From Euptelea pleiosperma (Eukaryota; Streptophyta; Magnoliopsida; Ranunculales; Eupteleaceae): 64,000 bases of DNA. Below are positions 1-9,282 of the stretch, piece by piece; positions within the stretch are counted from its first letter, which is position 1, and every line of letters starts with the position of its first letter. The stretch spans positions 21,392,248 to 21,456,247 of the forward strand of contig CM068551.1 in assembly GCA_035048495.1 (NCBI GenBank), given 5' to 3'. Below the pieces are notes generated by a model, which was not told where the DNA came from, did not search any database, and was given only the letters and a program-made list of their open reading frames with translations. Made by a program: the position numbers and the translations under genes.

Positions 1-71
1 ATCCTAAAATATTTTTAGCAATACCTAAACACTTATATGATAATCTAACAAATATAAATTGTTATCTTTAC

Positions 72-581
72 CTTAAACAAGTTGCATATCGGGAGTCGGT
101 GTTGATTTTTGGTTGGGTTTCGCCCAAATGGATGGTTTCTAAATGATCTTCCTCTAAGCAATTGTATAAACTGAGGATAGCAGATAACATTTCATTGAAT
201 TGTCGACCGATTGTTTCTCCAGATCAATAAAAACGAGCCTCAAGTATGCTAGGACGTACATTGTGTTCGATAAAAAAAACTCATTACCATTTGTTCTACC
301 TGGACATTTTTTGTGTTTTTCAAAACACTCTTCTCCCTGACCAGTGCACACAAGGGGTGGAATGCATCCATCCCCATCCGTAATTTCCTAAGACATTTCT
401 TATTGTTAAACATAATAGACTCCATATATGCCCTTCGCTCAACATATTTGTTTTCATACAGCTCTCTCTGTATATCTACCAATATGTAAGTTGCAGCCAT
501 AACTATAGCAACTACAACATGAGCAGCACCAACAGCAATAGTCTTTCTTTCTTGTGAGTTCTCACCAGAAGGGTCAACCAT
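72..581 (-). pseudogene. HARBI1-like (PIF/Harbinger) transposase exon, broken
   Basis: On the minus strand an exon opens at an ATG (579-581) directly behind an acceptor AG. It reads as the N-terminal helical region of plant HARBI1-like nucleases, including the stretches GMDAFHPLCALVREK and NVQVEQMVMSFF. At a run of eight T (about 268-275) the frame shifts by one. The family continues in the new frame with IEHNVRPSILEARF, then hits a TGA in front of SGETIGRQFNEML. The exon ends at a good donor (GTAAAG, 66-71), where plant HARBI1 genes usually have an intron. The catalytic domain would lie outside the window. The frameshift and stop make it a pseudogene or a damaged transposase unless the T run is a sequencing error. 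The family assignment is from recognised motifs. Confidence 0.8.
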
Positions 582-1592
582 CTAATAAGAATATCATGTT
601 CAGTTATGTTGAGAATGAGTTGAAGTAAGGTCAAAAAATAAATGATTCGGACACTTGATTGCAAATACTCATCAAAAGAAATTTGTGCAACAAATTAAAT
701 TCAAATCTAATCAAAGGTTAAAAGGTAAAATTTTCAAGATGACTAAAAGAAACTCAAAAGCTAAAAATTACATCATCTATACCATTGAACGATGAATTAT
801 CATCGTTACTATTATAAACTATTTGATATGTCTCAAACTAACTTTTACACTAACTTCATTTCATTTTGATAAATAACAACTTTATTATAATTGACTGTGT
901 AATCCATTTTCAAGAAGCATTGGCCTTCCTCCAAATTCATTGTAAATTGAATGACATTTCAACTCGATAACTAATTGATAGAAAGCAAGCAACTTGCCTT
1001 CACAGTTCATTCTCAAACAGTTAATTCAAATTCCATTAGGGAACAATTGACAAGGGAGAGAGATTCAAATTGGTCTTGCCTTTGCACTCTCTTTAACTCC
1101 TCTGTTGTTGCAATGATCCTAGTCTAGCATCGATATGATTTAACTCTTCCCCATTCAGGTGGATCAGTTTGGTAATTAGAACAGATAAAAATTTTGAAAA
1201 CAAAAAAAGACAAGTTGCTTTCTACAATTTCTTTGTTCTCAAAGGATGAAATTTGAATTCACTGTGGAAAGGAAACACAAACGAGGGAGATTCAAAACCC
1301 ATCTTGCTTCTACATGTTCTTTAACTCCTCCCCCTTGCTCCAATCAACTATCTTAAGCATCAATCTGCACATTTGCTTCTCAAACTCCTGTTCAATTGAG
1401 GTTTGATAAAAGCAACTGCAACCCATGTGAATTCCCTCACCTGTTCACCTCACCTGTTCATGTGTTTGTGTTTGTGTTTGTGTTTGTGTTTGTGTGTGTG
1501 TGTGTGTGTGTGGTCAACTTCTTACTAGTTCTGTCTTGGTGTATGGTTTGTATAAACTAACTGGAGAGAACCACCACAGAAAAAATTATTTA
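582..1592. other. No gene recognised; AT-rich sequence upstream of HARBI1 exon
   Basis: This stretch would be the first intron or promoter of the HARBI1-like locus. I see no conserved coding sequence. Two similar short segments (about 1020-1110 and 1230-1345, each with CTTTAACTCCTC and a nearby TTCAAA motif) suggest an old local duplication. Confidence 0.4.
1460..1511. repeat. (TGTTTG)n/(TG)n microsatellite
   Basis: About five TGTTTG units run into a pure TG tract. It is a simple repeat with no coding reading. Confidence 0.9.
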
Positions 1593-1897
1593 GGGCACGT
1601 TTGATTGCCAAGTGGGAAAATTGCAGTTTCCTTGGGAAAACACAGCTTTCCATTGTTAGATAGTCATTTTAAATCTGTATAATTTTCCCTACCAAACCAT
1701 TTACATATGGATAAATTTTCCAACTAAGCCCGGAATTCCTTTCCCATCCAGATAGGTGAGAATTCATTTCCACATGAAAATACGCCTTTATTTTCTCACA
1801 TGATTGAAATGTGTTCTAAGTTGCAAACAATTAGCCATTTAAGGCATTTCCGAGATCTACTTTCTCGGGAAAATTTCATGTGCAATCAAACACGCCC
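1593..1897. mobile_element. Tourist-type MITE (PIF/Harbinger), 305 bp
   Basis: The ends are inverted copies: GGGCACGTTTGATTGC on the left and GCAATCAAACACGCCC on the right. Each is flanked by the trinucleotide TTA (1590-1592 and 1898-1900). TTA duplication and GGGC...GTTTG termini are typical of Tourist MITEs. No coding capacity is seen. A HARBI1-type source locus, although dead, lies about 1 kb to the left. Confidence 0.8.
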
Positions 1898-2243
1898 TTA
1901 ATATAATTCAGATTCCATGGAAAAACACGATCTATTTAATGAAACCTTCATTGAAATTTTTTTTGCCATATTCATACAATTTTATCCTTTCAATCCTACC
2001 AGTTCCAACAGAAGGGACTAAATCAGAATCTAAAAAGATGACATCCTTCAAGAGTAGAACTGGAAAGGAGACAAAGCATCAGTAGTAAAATGCTCAAATC
2101 CACTGTGTGTGCTGTAATTACTACTGTTTCTGCCCAGGCACCTCCCCCAACCAAAATGAAGAAAAACTCAATCCCGCCAAATGCATAATAATAAAGAACA
2201 CGTCAGCCATCAATCAAAATGAGAATATAAGGATGATGAGGCA

Positions 2244-2656
2244 TCATATCCAGTACTTCAAGATCAGATCTGTAATCGAAACACTAATCAAAGAAAAATC
2301 AGAGAGAGAGAGGAAGAGAGACTCACCGATCAGAAGAAGAAACTGGTGATGAGGAGGAGGAAGAGGAGGCAACGACGGGAAGAACCGATCGATCCAATCG
2401 ATTTCTTTAATCACGATCTGCCGCTTAAAAACGTAAAAATCCCAAAAAAGAGATAGAAAAAAAGTCGAATCCATATGCTATTTCAGAGATCTACGGGGAA
2501 AGAGAAAGAGAATCCGAGAAGGATTTCGATTTCTTACCCTTATTTCAAGATCAGCTCTCCGATTACTCGAAGCTTTTGAATCAGACTTCAACGGCGAATC
2601 CGATAGCGTCGCATGGAGAATGAGAGAAAGTTTAGAACGACAAACGTCGAGTGAAG
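2244..2656 (-). promoter_or_regulatory. Possible 5' leader of a minus-strand transcript
   Basis: Read on the minus strand this stretch is rich in CT runs and TTCTTCTTCT and has two plausible donors (GGTAAG at about 2537-2542 and GGTGAG near 2323-2328). It resembles a plant 5' UTR with leader introns. It could belong to the HARBI1-like locus, whose ATG follows directly on an acceptor. No coding exon is recognised here, and the open frames on this strand look like CT-rich noise. Confidence 0.25.
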
Positions 2657-2657
2657 G

Positions 2658-3753
2658 AGTAAAACTTGCCTGACCACGGACTGTGACAGGGAAGCCATGA
2701 CCACCCATAATATGGGCCACGTGGTACAGTCTTAGAAGACGCTGACCGTATGGATGTTCGGCCAATCCTAAGTACCTACAAACCAAAAATCAGCCTGATT
2801 AGTGATTCAAACCTTTGGATCTTTGTATCCAAATAATGGTAAATAATGCTCAAATTCCTGCGGTTAAATTCAACCCATGAAATGGCTTCAACTAACGCTT
2901 AAATCACTTATTAGGTAGATTTTAGGTTTATAGTTGGGCTGCAACTCAGGGTGGGTTGGGTCGTTGGAGGTCAAACCTAGCCCGATCCAATCTTAAAGGC
3001 TGTGAACCCTAACCCAACCCAACCCAAAGTCAGGCCTAGATTTTCCAACCCTAACCCAACCCCTATCGGGTTGGTCAGGTTGGTCAATTTCTTAATTTTT
3101 TTTATTGGAAAGATTGCTAAAGTTTTTCATATTAAAATAATTTATTAGTCCATACAATAACCGTTATGTTAACCATTAAATAATAGCACCATTTCTAATA
3201 CCTCGTGAAAGAAAACATGGTATTTTCATAATAAGTTCATTAACTCAAATGCATGATAAAAGTTACTAATTAAATAAATAACAAAAAACAATCGTCAAAG
3301 AAAGCACAATATATTCAATAACAACCAATCACATAAAATGCCAAAAATATAGTTTCAAGGATATTTTATAATCTCACACAAGAGTTGTAGTTTGCTAAAG
3401 ACAAATATCCATGTGATGTTGCATTTGCCAAAATGTAGTGTGGATGTTTGTCGGTATACTAATACATGTATGTAGTTGTTTGTCAGGCTCGGGTTGGGTC
3501 GGGCTGGGTTGGGTCTCAACCCTAGCCCAACATAATTTGATTGGGTTACCAAAAATCTGGTTTGAGCCCAACCTAAGTTTTGAAAAAGCTAACCCAACCC
3601 AACCCAACACGTCGGGCTTGGGTTGAGCCCACCCAAGTTGAATCCCTAGTTGATAGGTCCACATGGGGATTGCCAAACATCTGTATGGTCAGTATCGTCT
3701 AAGAAATTGTCACCTGGCTTAAAAGGGAGGTTGGGGTCAGGTAAGATTAACTC
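2658..3753. mobile_element. Mutator-like foldback element, interrupted by a nested insertion
   Basis: The left end begins AGTAAAACTTGCCTGACC and carries the family hallmarks CCGTATGGATGT and AAAAATCAGCCTGATTAGTG. The right arm resumes at 3649 with TAGGTCCACATGG...CCAAACATCTGTATGG and ends near ATTAACTC. The flanks GAGTGAAGG (2649-2657) and GAGTGAAAG (3754-3762) agree in 8 of 9 positions, which fits a Mutator-type 9-bp TSD. A 715-bp element splits the right arm. Confidence 0.7.
2934..3648. mobile_element. hAT-like nonautonomous element nested in the foldback element
   Basis: Imperfect inverted ends (TTGGGCTGCAACTCAGGG on the left; TAGGGATTCAACTTGGG read inward from the right) are flanked by GTTTATAG (2926-2933) and GTTGATAG (3649-3656), a 7-of-8 match. 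Dense AACCCAACCC/GGGTTGGG subterminal repeats flank an AT-rich core. The 8-bp TSD and the termini point to the hAT superfamily. The open frames inside are repeat artefacts. Confidence 0.65.
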
Positions 3754-3759
3754 GAGTGA

Positions 3760-4194
3760 AAGAAAGAGGACTTGGAATTTCAGTGGAGTGGGCCCACATT
3801 TGCAAAGGGTAACCAAGCACTAGAGATTGAGGTGCCACGGTGGAAAAAAAATTGCAATTTACATTGGCTCAGCGTGTACCAAGCAGAACCTAAATCCATC
3901 AAATCATCAACAAATAAACAATAAAAAGAAAAATTACGTCAAATCATCAACAAATAAACAGTAAAGGGGAAAATTACCTCATGGCCGATAAGTTTAGATT
4001 TATGGCCCAAGGCAACCACTCTTCGTTATTGGGTCTATAAAAGGTTTTCTTTTTGTGAAATAAGGACTTATAACCCCAATCAGCCTATTTTCAACAACTT
4101 CTACAAGTTTATTCCTACTTTACCCTAGTGGGAAGAGATGTGGCTTAGTGGGTCTTAATTAAACAAAAGATGGGAAAGTAAAAAAAGAAACAAA
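3760..4194. other. Intergenic, nothing recognised
   Basis: AT-rich sequence with a short direct repeat, AAATCATCAACAAATAAACA, at about 3900 and 3943. No gene or complete element is visible. Confidence 0.4.
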
Positions 4195-4601
4195 TGAGGG
4201 AGAGACCACAATACGAGCCACGTGGCACACTCTTAGAGGGTTCTAACTGTATGGATGCTCATGGCACACTCTTAGAGGCGCTAACCGTATGGATGTTTGG
4301 CCAGTGCCTTGCGGACCTGCAAACCAAAAATCAGCCAGATTAGTGATTTACAACCTTTGGATCTTTGCGCCCAAATAACGTTCAATAATGCCCAAATTCC
4401 TACTATTAAAATCAACCCATGAAAATAACTTCAATCCAACGCTTAAAAATCACTAATCAAGTTGATTTTTGGTTTGCAGGTCCACTGAAAAACTAGCCAA
4501 ACATCCATGCGGTCAATGTCCACTAAGAATGTGCCTCATGGTTCATATTGTGGGCTGTGATCGGCTTCACTGACAACATGGTGTGAGCGAAGGTTTACTC
4601 C
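4195..4601. mobile_element. Foldback element (same family), left end eroded
   Basis: The left arm starts near ACGAGCCACGTGGCAC. It has a short internal duplication of the CACACTCTTAGAGG...GTATGGATG segment (4226-4295). The right arm has CAGGTCCACTGAAAAACTAGCC and ends with TTTACTC. No clear TSD remains. Confidence 0.6.
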
Positions 4602-4760
4602 ATCTACAGAATAAAAATCAACCTGATTGGTGATTTATAGCCCTTGTATATGAGTACCTAAACAATGCTTGAATCCACGTTTGAAATTCACCCATGAAAA
4701 GACTAAATTCCAAACGGTTAGAACTCACCAATTACTTTTGCAAAATGAGGGGTAGTACTA
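4602..4760. mobile_element. Fragment of the foldback family
   Basis: Only the central part is present (ATCAACCTGATTGGTGATTT through the GAATCCA segment). Neither end is seen. Confidence 0.4.
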
Positions 4761-4817
4761 AATTACCTTAATGAAAAGGGACTTCCCATAGGCTAATTGG
4801 GGTTATAAGTCCATATT

Positions 4818-4836
4818 TAAAAAAAAAAAAAAAAAA
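4818..4836. repeat. Poly(A) tract
   Basis: An A run of about 19 bases separates two foldback-family copies. It could be a worn retroposon tail, but no body is recognised. Confidence 0.5.
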
Positions 4837-4927
4837 GCCCTTTTTAGACCCATTAATGAAGAGGCGGTTGTCTTGGGTCGTAAGTTTAAACTTACGGCCC
4901 AGAGGTCATTTTCCCAATAGTAAATCA

Positions 4928-5345
4928 TCTATTGCTAAGGCCAAAACTGGAGTTGGGGCACAAGGTTCACGGGACGTTATCCATTTTGATTACGTAGGAG
5001 GTCCATTCGTCAACGTTGATAACGGATGACATTGTTGTGTAAGCTACATGGCACGTTCTTATAAACTACTGGCCATATGGATGTTTGGCCCATCCCTAAG
5101 TAGACTTACATGCCAAAAATCAGCTTGATTGGTGATTTCTAACTTTTGGATATGAGTACCCCGAATAATGCTCAAAATCCAAGGTTAAAAATATACCACG
5201 GAAAAGACTTTAATCCAACAGATAGAAATTACTAATCAAATTGAATTTTTAAAGTACGTAAGTCCAGCTAGAGATGGACCAAATATCCATATGGTCAGTA
5301 GTCTCTAATAATGTGCCACGTGGCTCATACTGTGATCCTTTATAA
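4928..5345. mobile_element. Foldback unit with Helitron-like leader
   Basis: It begins TCTATTGCTAAGGCCAAAAC after an A, then GGAGTTGGGGCAC, GTCAACGTTGAT and a full pair of foldback arms up to CCACGTGGCTCATACTG. The leader matches those at 34648 and 34880, where a CTAGT end can also be seen. The 3' end is unclear here. Confidence 0.45.
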
Positions 5346-5649
5346 TACGACTTTAGGAAATAAAAAATGCTATAATAGTGTAGAATCAATAGGTGTTGTC
5401 CAATCAAAAGGTCAAGAACCAAATGCCTCCTCCTATATAGAGTCATGCGATTACCCACTACATGAGATTAGATTTAGGAGAAAAAATCAAATACCTTGCA
5501 ACCCATTTCATTATGATTAAAAAAATATAAGTAGCAGCTTGCGAGTCTAAGCATATGTATGTTTGAGTTTCTGTCTCAAGATAGAATTTGTATCTGATTT
5601 TGGAGTTAAATTTGCTTGGAGGTTCATCTAGATCTATAGACTTATATAT

Positions 5650-6005
5650 GGCATAATAAGAAGCAAAGTTCTACATCATTATCTACTACTGAAGCTGAAT
5701 ATATCGTAGCTGATAGTAGATATTGTGCCCAACTTTTATGGATGAGACAAATAATAATCCATGATTATGTGTTATGCCAAGGCACTGTAGACTTGTACTG
5801 TGACAACAGAAATGCCATTAATATCTCGAGGGGCCCTGTGTAGCACTTTCGGATGAAGTGCATTGATTATTAGACATCATTTTATTAGGAACTTGGTTGA
5901 AGAATAAGTTATATCGATTGACTATATTGAGATCGAGAGACAATTGATATATATTTTGACAGGCTATTGGATGACTTGAGTCGATTTCAATACCTAAGAA
6001 AGTCC
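5650..6005 (+). pseudogene. Ty1/copia pol remnant (RNase H end)
   Basis: The plus-strand reading gives the copia RNase H landmarks LSTTEAEYIVADSRYCAQ, LLWMRQIIIHDY, LYCDNRNAINIS and a degenerate HFRMKCIDY in order. Several stop codons interrupt it. Only the C-terminal part of pol is present and no LTR is recognisable, so this is an old fragment. Confidence 0.8.
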
Positions 6006-6036
6006 ATGGGGTGTTCGTTCGAGTGATTAGAATAAG

Positions 6037-6845
6037 AGAATTTTTTACATAACCCCCATGTTATCTTTAAAATTTGACATACCCCCTCACAATTTAAAAA
6101 GCTGATATACCCCCCTATGACTTGGTCCACTATCATTGACCAGTGTTGACCCGAGTTGACTACCTAATTTTGTATTAAAGGACGAAAGTGCCCTTGTCTT
6201 CAACTTTACAACAAGGGTTTGGGTCTAGGCCAAACCTCAAATCAAATATGAAAAGAGGAGATTAAAAATAAAAATTAAAACCCATGTTGGTAAACTTGGG
6301 ATTTTTTTAAAATTTTTGATGAATTAAGCAAATATTGAGAAGAAAAAATCCCAAAAAAATAGTTAAAACTCATGAAGGAATATTTTAAAATTGAGAGAAC
6401 CCATCTTTCCAAAATTCACATCTCAAAAGCTTAAAATATAAATTGCTTTGTCTTGTTTTTCATTTATGTTAATGAAAATTTTAAAATTAAAATTTTATGC
6501 TATTTTTTTTTTAAACCTTAGGTTTTAAATTATTGCCAAAGTGGTGGCCAGCTGACCATGAGACTCCGGTGGGTTGGTCGCCAGTGATGGCGGCCAACCC
6601 ATTAGAATCTCTTGGCTGGCCGTCCACCACAGCCGTTTGATTTGGGGTTTGGGTTTTTGCCCAAACCCTTGTTCCAAGGTTGAAGGCAAGGGTATTTTTG
6701 CTATTTAATAAAAAAATTGGTAGTCAACTCGGGCCAACACTGGTCAAATGATAGTGGGGTCAGCTTTTTCAAATTGTGGGGGGTATGTCAAATTTTAAAG
6801 ATAACAGGGGAGGGGGGGGGGGGGGGGTCAAAAATTCCCTTTTTT
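6037..6845. mobile_element. Long inverted-repeat (foldback) element, about 0.8 kb
   Basis: The two outer 190 bp or so are inverted copies. Left: TGTTATCTTTAAAATTTGAC, ATACCCCC, GTTGACTACC. Right, inverted: GGTAGTCAAC, GGGGGTATGTCAAATTTTAA, AGATAACA. The core holds a second inverted pair around GTTTGGG and CCAACCC. A G run of about 18 lies in the right arm. Exact ends and TSD are uncertain. It abuts the copia remnant. Confidence 0.6.
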
Positions 6846-6924
6846 CGAGGTTGGATCGGTGTCCGAGGTCGATTGATCATCCAATTACACTCAAGGTGAG
6901 GCTGGTGTCCGAGGTCGATTGAAG

Positions 6925-7150
6925 TTACTGGGCCCATTGACCGCACGGATGTTTAGCCCTCCCCTTAATAGACATTCGCACCAAAACTCAGCTTGTTTGA
7001 TAATTTTTAACCGTTGGTTTTAGTACTAAAATAATGCTAAAAAGTGCTAAAATCTAATGGTTATAGATTACGAATCAGGGTGATTTTGGTGTGTATATAT
7101 CCACCAAGGGGTGGGATTAACATCCATGCAGTCAGTGGGCCCAGATGACA
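6925..7150. mobile_element. Foldback element, subfamily with GTATATATCCACC core
   Basis: The left arm GGGCCCATTGACCGCACGGATG and the right arm CATCCATGCAGTCAGTGGGCCC are inverted copies around a core with AAAACTCAGCTTG and CAGGGTGATTTTGG. It is closely related to the copies at 20.2 kb and 42.5 kb. It ends about 140 bp before the PPR start codon, so it forms part of that gene's upstream region. Confidence 0.6.
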
Positions 7151-7291
7151 GTGGTGAGTAACAAAGGCATGAAGAGAGATTTTAAAATTTTCAATGCCAA
7201 AAGTACCCTTGCCTTGCTTCGCTTATAAAACGACAGTTTCCTCTCTCTCTCTCTCAAAACATATTTCTTTGAGAAATTAAACCATAAGTAC

Positions 7292-9205
7292 ATGATAGGA
7301 GCACATCCATGCATGCAACGTCTTCATTATCTTCTACGTGAACTCATTCCTCCTACTCTAACCTCCTCCACAGCCTTCCTTTCTCTTCTAGAAACCACCA
7401 CAGATGTCTGGAAACTTCGTCAAATCCACACCCAAATGATCGTTACTGGCATCATCGACGATCCATTTGTGGCTAGTCGATTACTTGCCTCCCCTGCACT
7501 CGTCGAGCCCAATTACACCCATTCGATCTTCACCCAGATCTCTTCCCCCAATCTCTTCATATGGAACACCATGATCAAGAAACTCATAGAGGACAAGTCG
7601 AACTTGATGGGTTCACCTGTTTTACTCTACAAACAAATGCTCGAAACCGGCCTCAGACCCAATGGGCACACATTCATGTACCTGATTAGGGCCTTAGCAG
7701 CCCGACTGGACCTCTTGGAGGGAGAAGAAATCCATTCAAATGTCGTAAAATTCGGATATGAGTCTAGTCAATTTGTTGTAAGTGCTCTAATGGGTCTTTA
7801 TGTTGCTTGTGGATTTGTGGAAAGAGGACGACGATTGTTCGATGAAATGTGTCAACCAGGGTTGGTGTTGTGGACTGCAATGATACGCGCTTATGTTTTT
7901 GCAAATTGTCCCAAAGAAGCATTAGCGCTCTTTAGGGATATGAGGGAAGTGGATTTGATGCCGGATTCGATCGCGTTGGCGACCGCTGTTTCTGCCTGTA
8001 GTCAGTTGGGGGACTTGAAAATGGCAAAGGCAATGCATGGTTTTATCACCAAGAGCGGAATTGAGGTTGATGTTTTTGTTAGTAGTGCACTTTTAGGTAT
8101 GTATGGCGACAGCGGGAGTTTAGATTTTGCATATAATTTGTTTCATGAGATGCCCATGAAGAATATCGTGATTTGGAACACCATGATTCATCAATGTGCC
8201 AAACATGATAACTTGGATCTGGCATATCAGTTATTCAAGAAGATGCTGGATAGAGATGTGGTATCATGGAACACAATGATCGGGGGATTATCGCGTTTAG
8301 GTCGGTGCAAGGAGGCATTAGTTCTGTTCCATGAGATGGAATTGTCTGGTGTGAAACCTGATAGATTGACCTTGTTGAGCACCCTCTCTGCCTGTGCTAG
8401 CCTTGGTGCTTTGGATACAGGCACATGGATTCATGCCTACATAGAGAAGAACAGCTTGAACTCGGATGGGTCTATAGATCCTGGTTTGATCGACATGTAC
8501 TCCAAGTGTGGGAGCATTGATAAGGCAATTCAAGTATTTGAAAAGGCTCCTAGAAGAGATGTTTTCTCCTGGACATCAATCATATGTGGGCTAGCAATGC
8601 ATGGACATGGTAAGCATGCCATATATCAATATTCTCAGATGCAGGAAGCAGGGGTACAGCAAGACTATGTCACGTTTGTGGGAATCCTTAATGCTTGCGC
8701 CCATGCAGGATTGTTAGATCAAGGCTGGCAGTATTTCAATTCGATGGAGAAAGATTATAATCTGACGCCCAAAGTTGAACACTACGGATGTATGATCGAT
8801 CTTCTAGGCCGAATGGGACGCCTAAAAGAGGCATACGATCTTATAATGGAAATGCCCATGGAACCCAATGAGGTCATATGGGGAACTTTACTGAGTGCTT
8901 GTAGAGTTCACAATGATTTGGAGCTAGGTGAAGTTGTAGCAAAAAAAATGCTTGAGCTCAACCCTTCTGATCCATGGATCCGAGTAATGTTATCTAACAT
9001 GTATGCAGAAGTCTCCAGATGGGATGGGGTCATGAGGCTAAGGAAAGAAATGAAGGAGAGGGGGTTGAGGAAAGCACCTGGGTGTAGTTCCGTTGAGTTG
9101 AACGGAATGGTTCATGAATTCGTTGTTGGTGATAATTCACATCCCCAACATGCTGAGATTCAATCAATGCTAGAAAACATTGAAACAATTTTGAAGTTGC
9201 AATAA
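7292..9205 (+). CDS. PLS-class pentatricopeptide repeat protein, E subgroup
   Basis: A single exon of 637 codons, as is usual for plant PPR genes. After a poorly conserved N-terminus (possibly an organelle presequence), tandem PPR motifs run from about residue 45. Typical short pieces are LRQIHTQMIVTG, FIWNTMIKKL, DVVSWNTMIGGLSRLGRCKEA, GLIDMYSKCGSIDKA and YGCMIDLLGRMGRLKEA. The tail MPMEPNEVIWGTLLSACR, CSSVELNGMVHEFVVGDNSH and HAEIQSML is the E1/E2 region. The protein stops there, with no DYW deaminase domain. By family it would be an RNA-binding factor for site-specific C-to-U editing or splicing in mitochondria or plastids, recruiting a deaminase in trans. A second ATG at codon 8 could be the real start. 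A CT-rich tract (7236-7255) sits in the leader. Confidence 0.97.
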   Translation: MIGAHPCMQRLHYLLRELIPPTLTSSTAFLSLLETTTDVWKLRQIHTQMIVTGIIDDPFVASRLLASPALVEPNYTHSIFTQISSPNLFIWNTMIKKLIEDKSNLMGSPVLLYKQMLETGLRPNGHTFMYLIRALAARLDLLEGEEIHSNVVKFGYESSQFVVSALMGLYVACGFVERGRRLFDEMCQPGLVLWTAMIRAYVFANCPKEALALFRDMREVDLMPDSIALATAVSACSQLGDLKMAKAMHGFITKSGIEVDVFVSSALLGMYGDSGSLDFAYNLFHEMPMKNIVIWNTMIHQCAKHDNLDLAYQLFKKMLDRDVVSWNTMIGGLSRLGRCKEALVLFHEMELSGVKPDRLTLLSTLSACASLGALDTGTWIHAYIEKNSLNSDGSIDPGLIDMYSKCGSIDKAIQVFEKAPRRDVFSWTSIICGLAMHGHGKHAIYQYSQMQEAGVQQDYVTFVGILNACAHAGLLDQGWQYFNSMEKDYNLTPKVEHYGCMIDLLGRMGRLKEAYDLIMEMPMEPNEVIWGTLLSACRVHNDLELGEVVAKKMLELNPSDPWIRVMLSNMYAEVSRWDGVMRLRKEMKERGLRKAPGCSSVELNGMVHEFVVGDNSHPQHAEIQSMLENIETILKLQ

Positions 9206-9282
9206 TATTAAAGCAAAGATAATATTGGCATTACACTCTATAAGTTATTGTTCTTGTCGCCTATGATCATACAAAATTGTTT
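9206..9282. other. 77-bp convergent intergenic gap
   Basis: Only this AT-rich stretch separates the PPR stop from the stop of the tryptophan synthase gene on the other strand. It contains overlapping AATATT/ATAATATT motifs but no clear pair of polyadenylation signals. The 3' UTRs of the two genes almost certainly overlap. Confidence 0.7.

Noticed and set aside
3355..3676. Open frames on both strands with NP/GL repeats
   Set aside because: They come from the AACCCAACCC subterminal repeats of the nested element.
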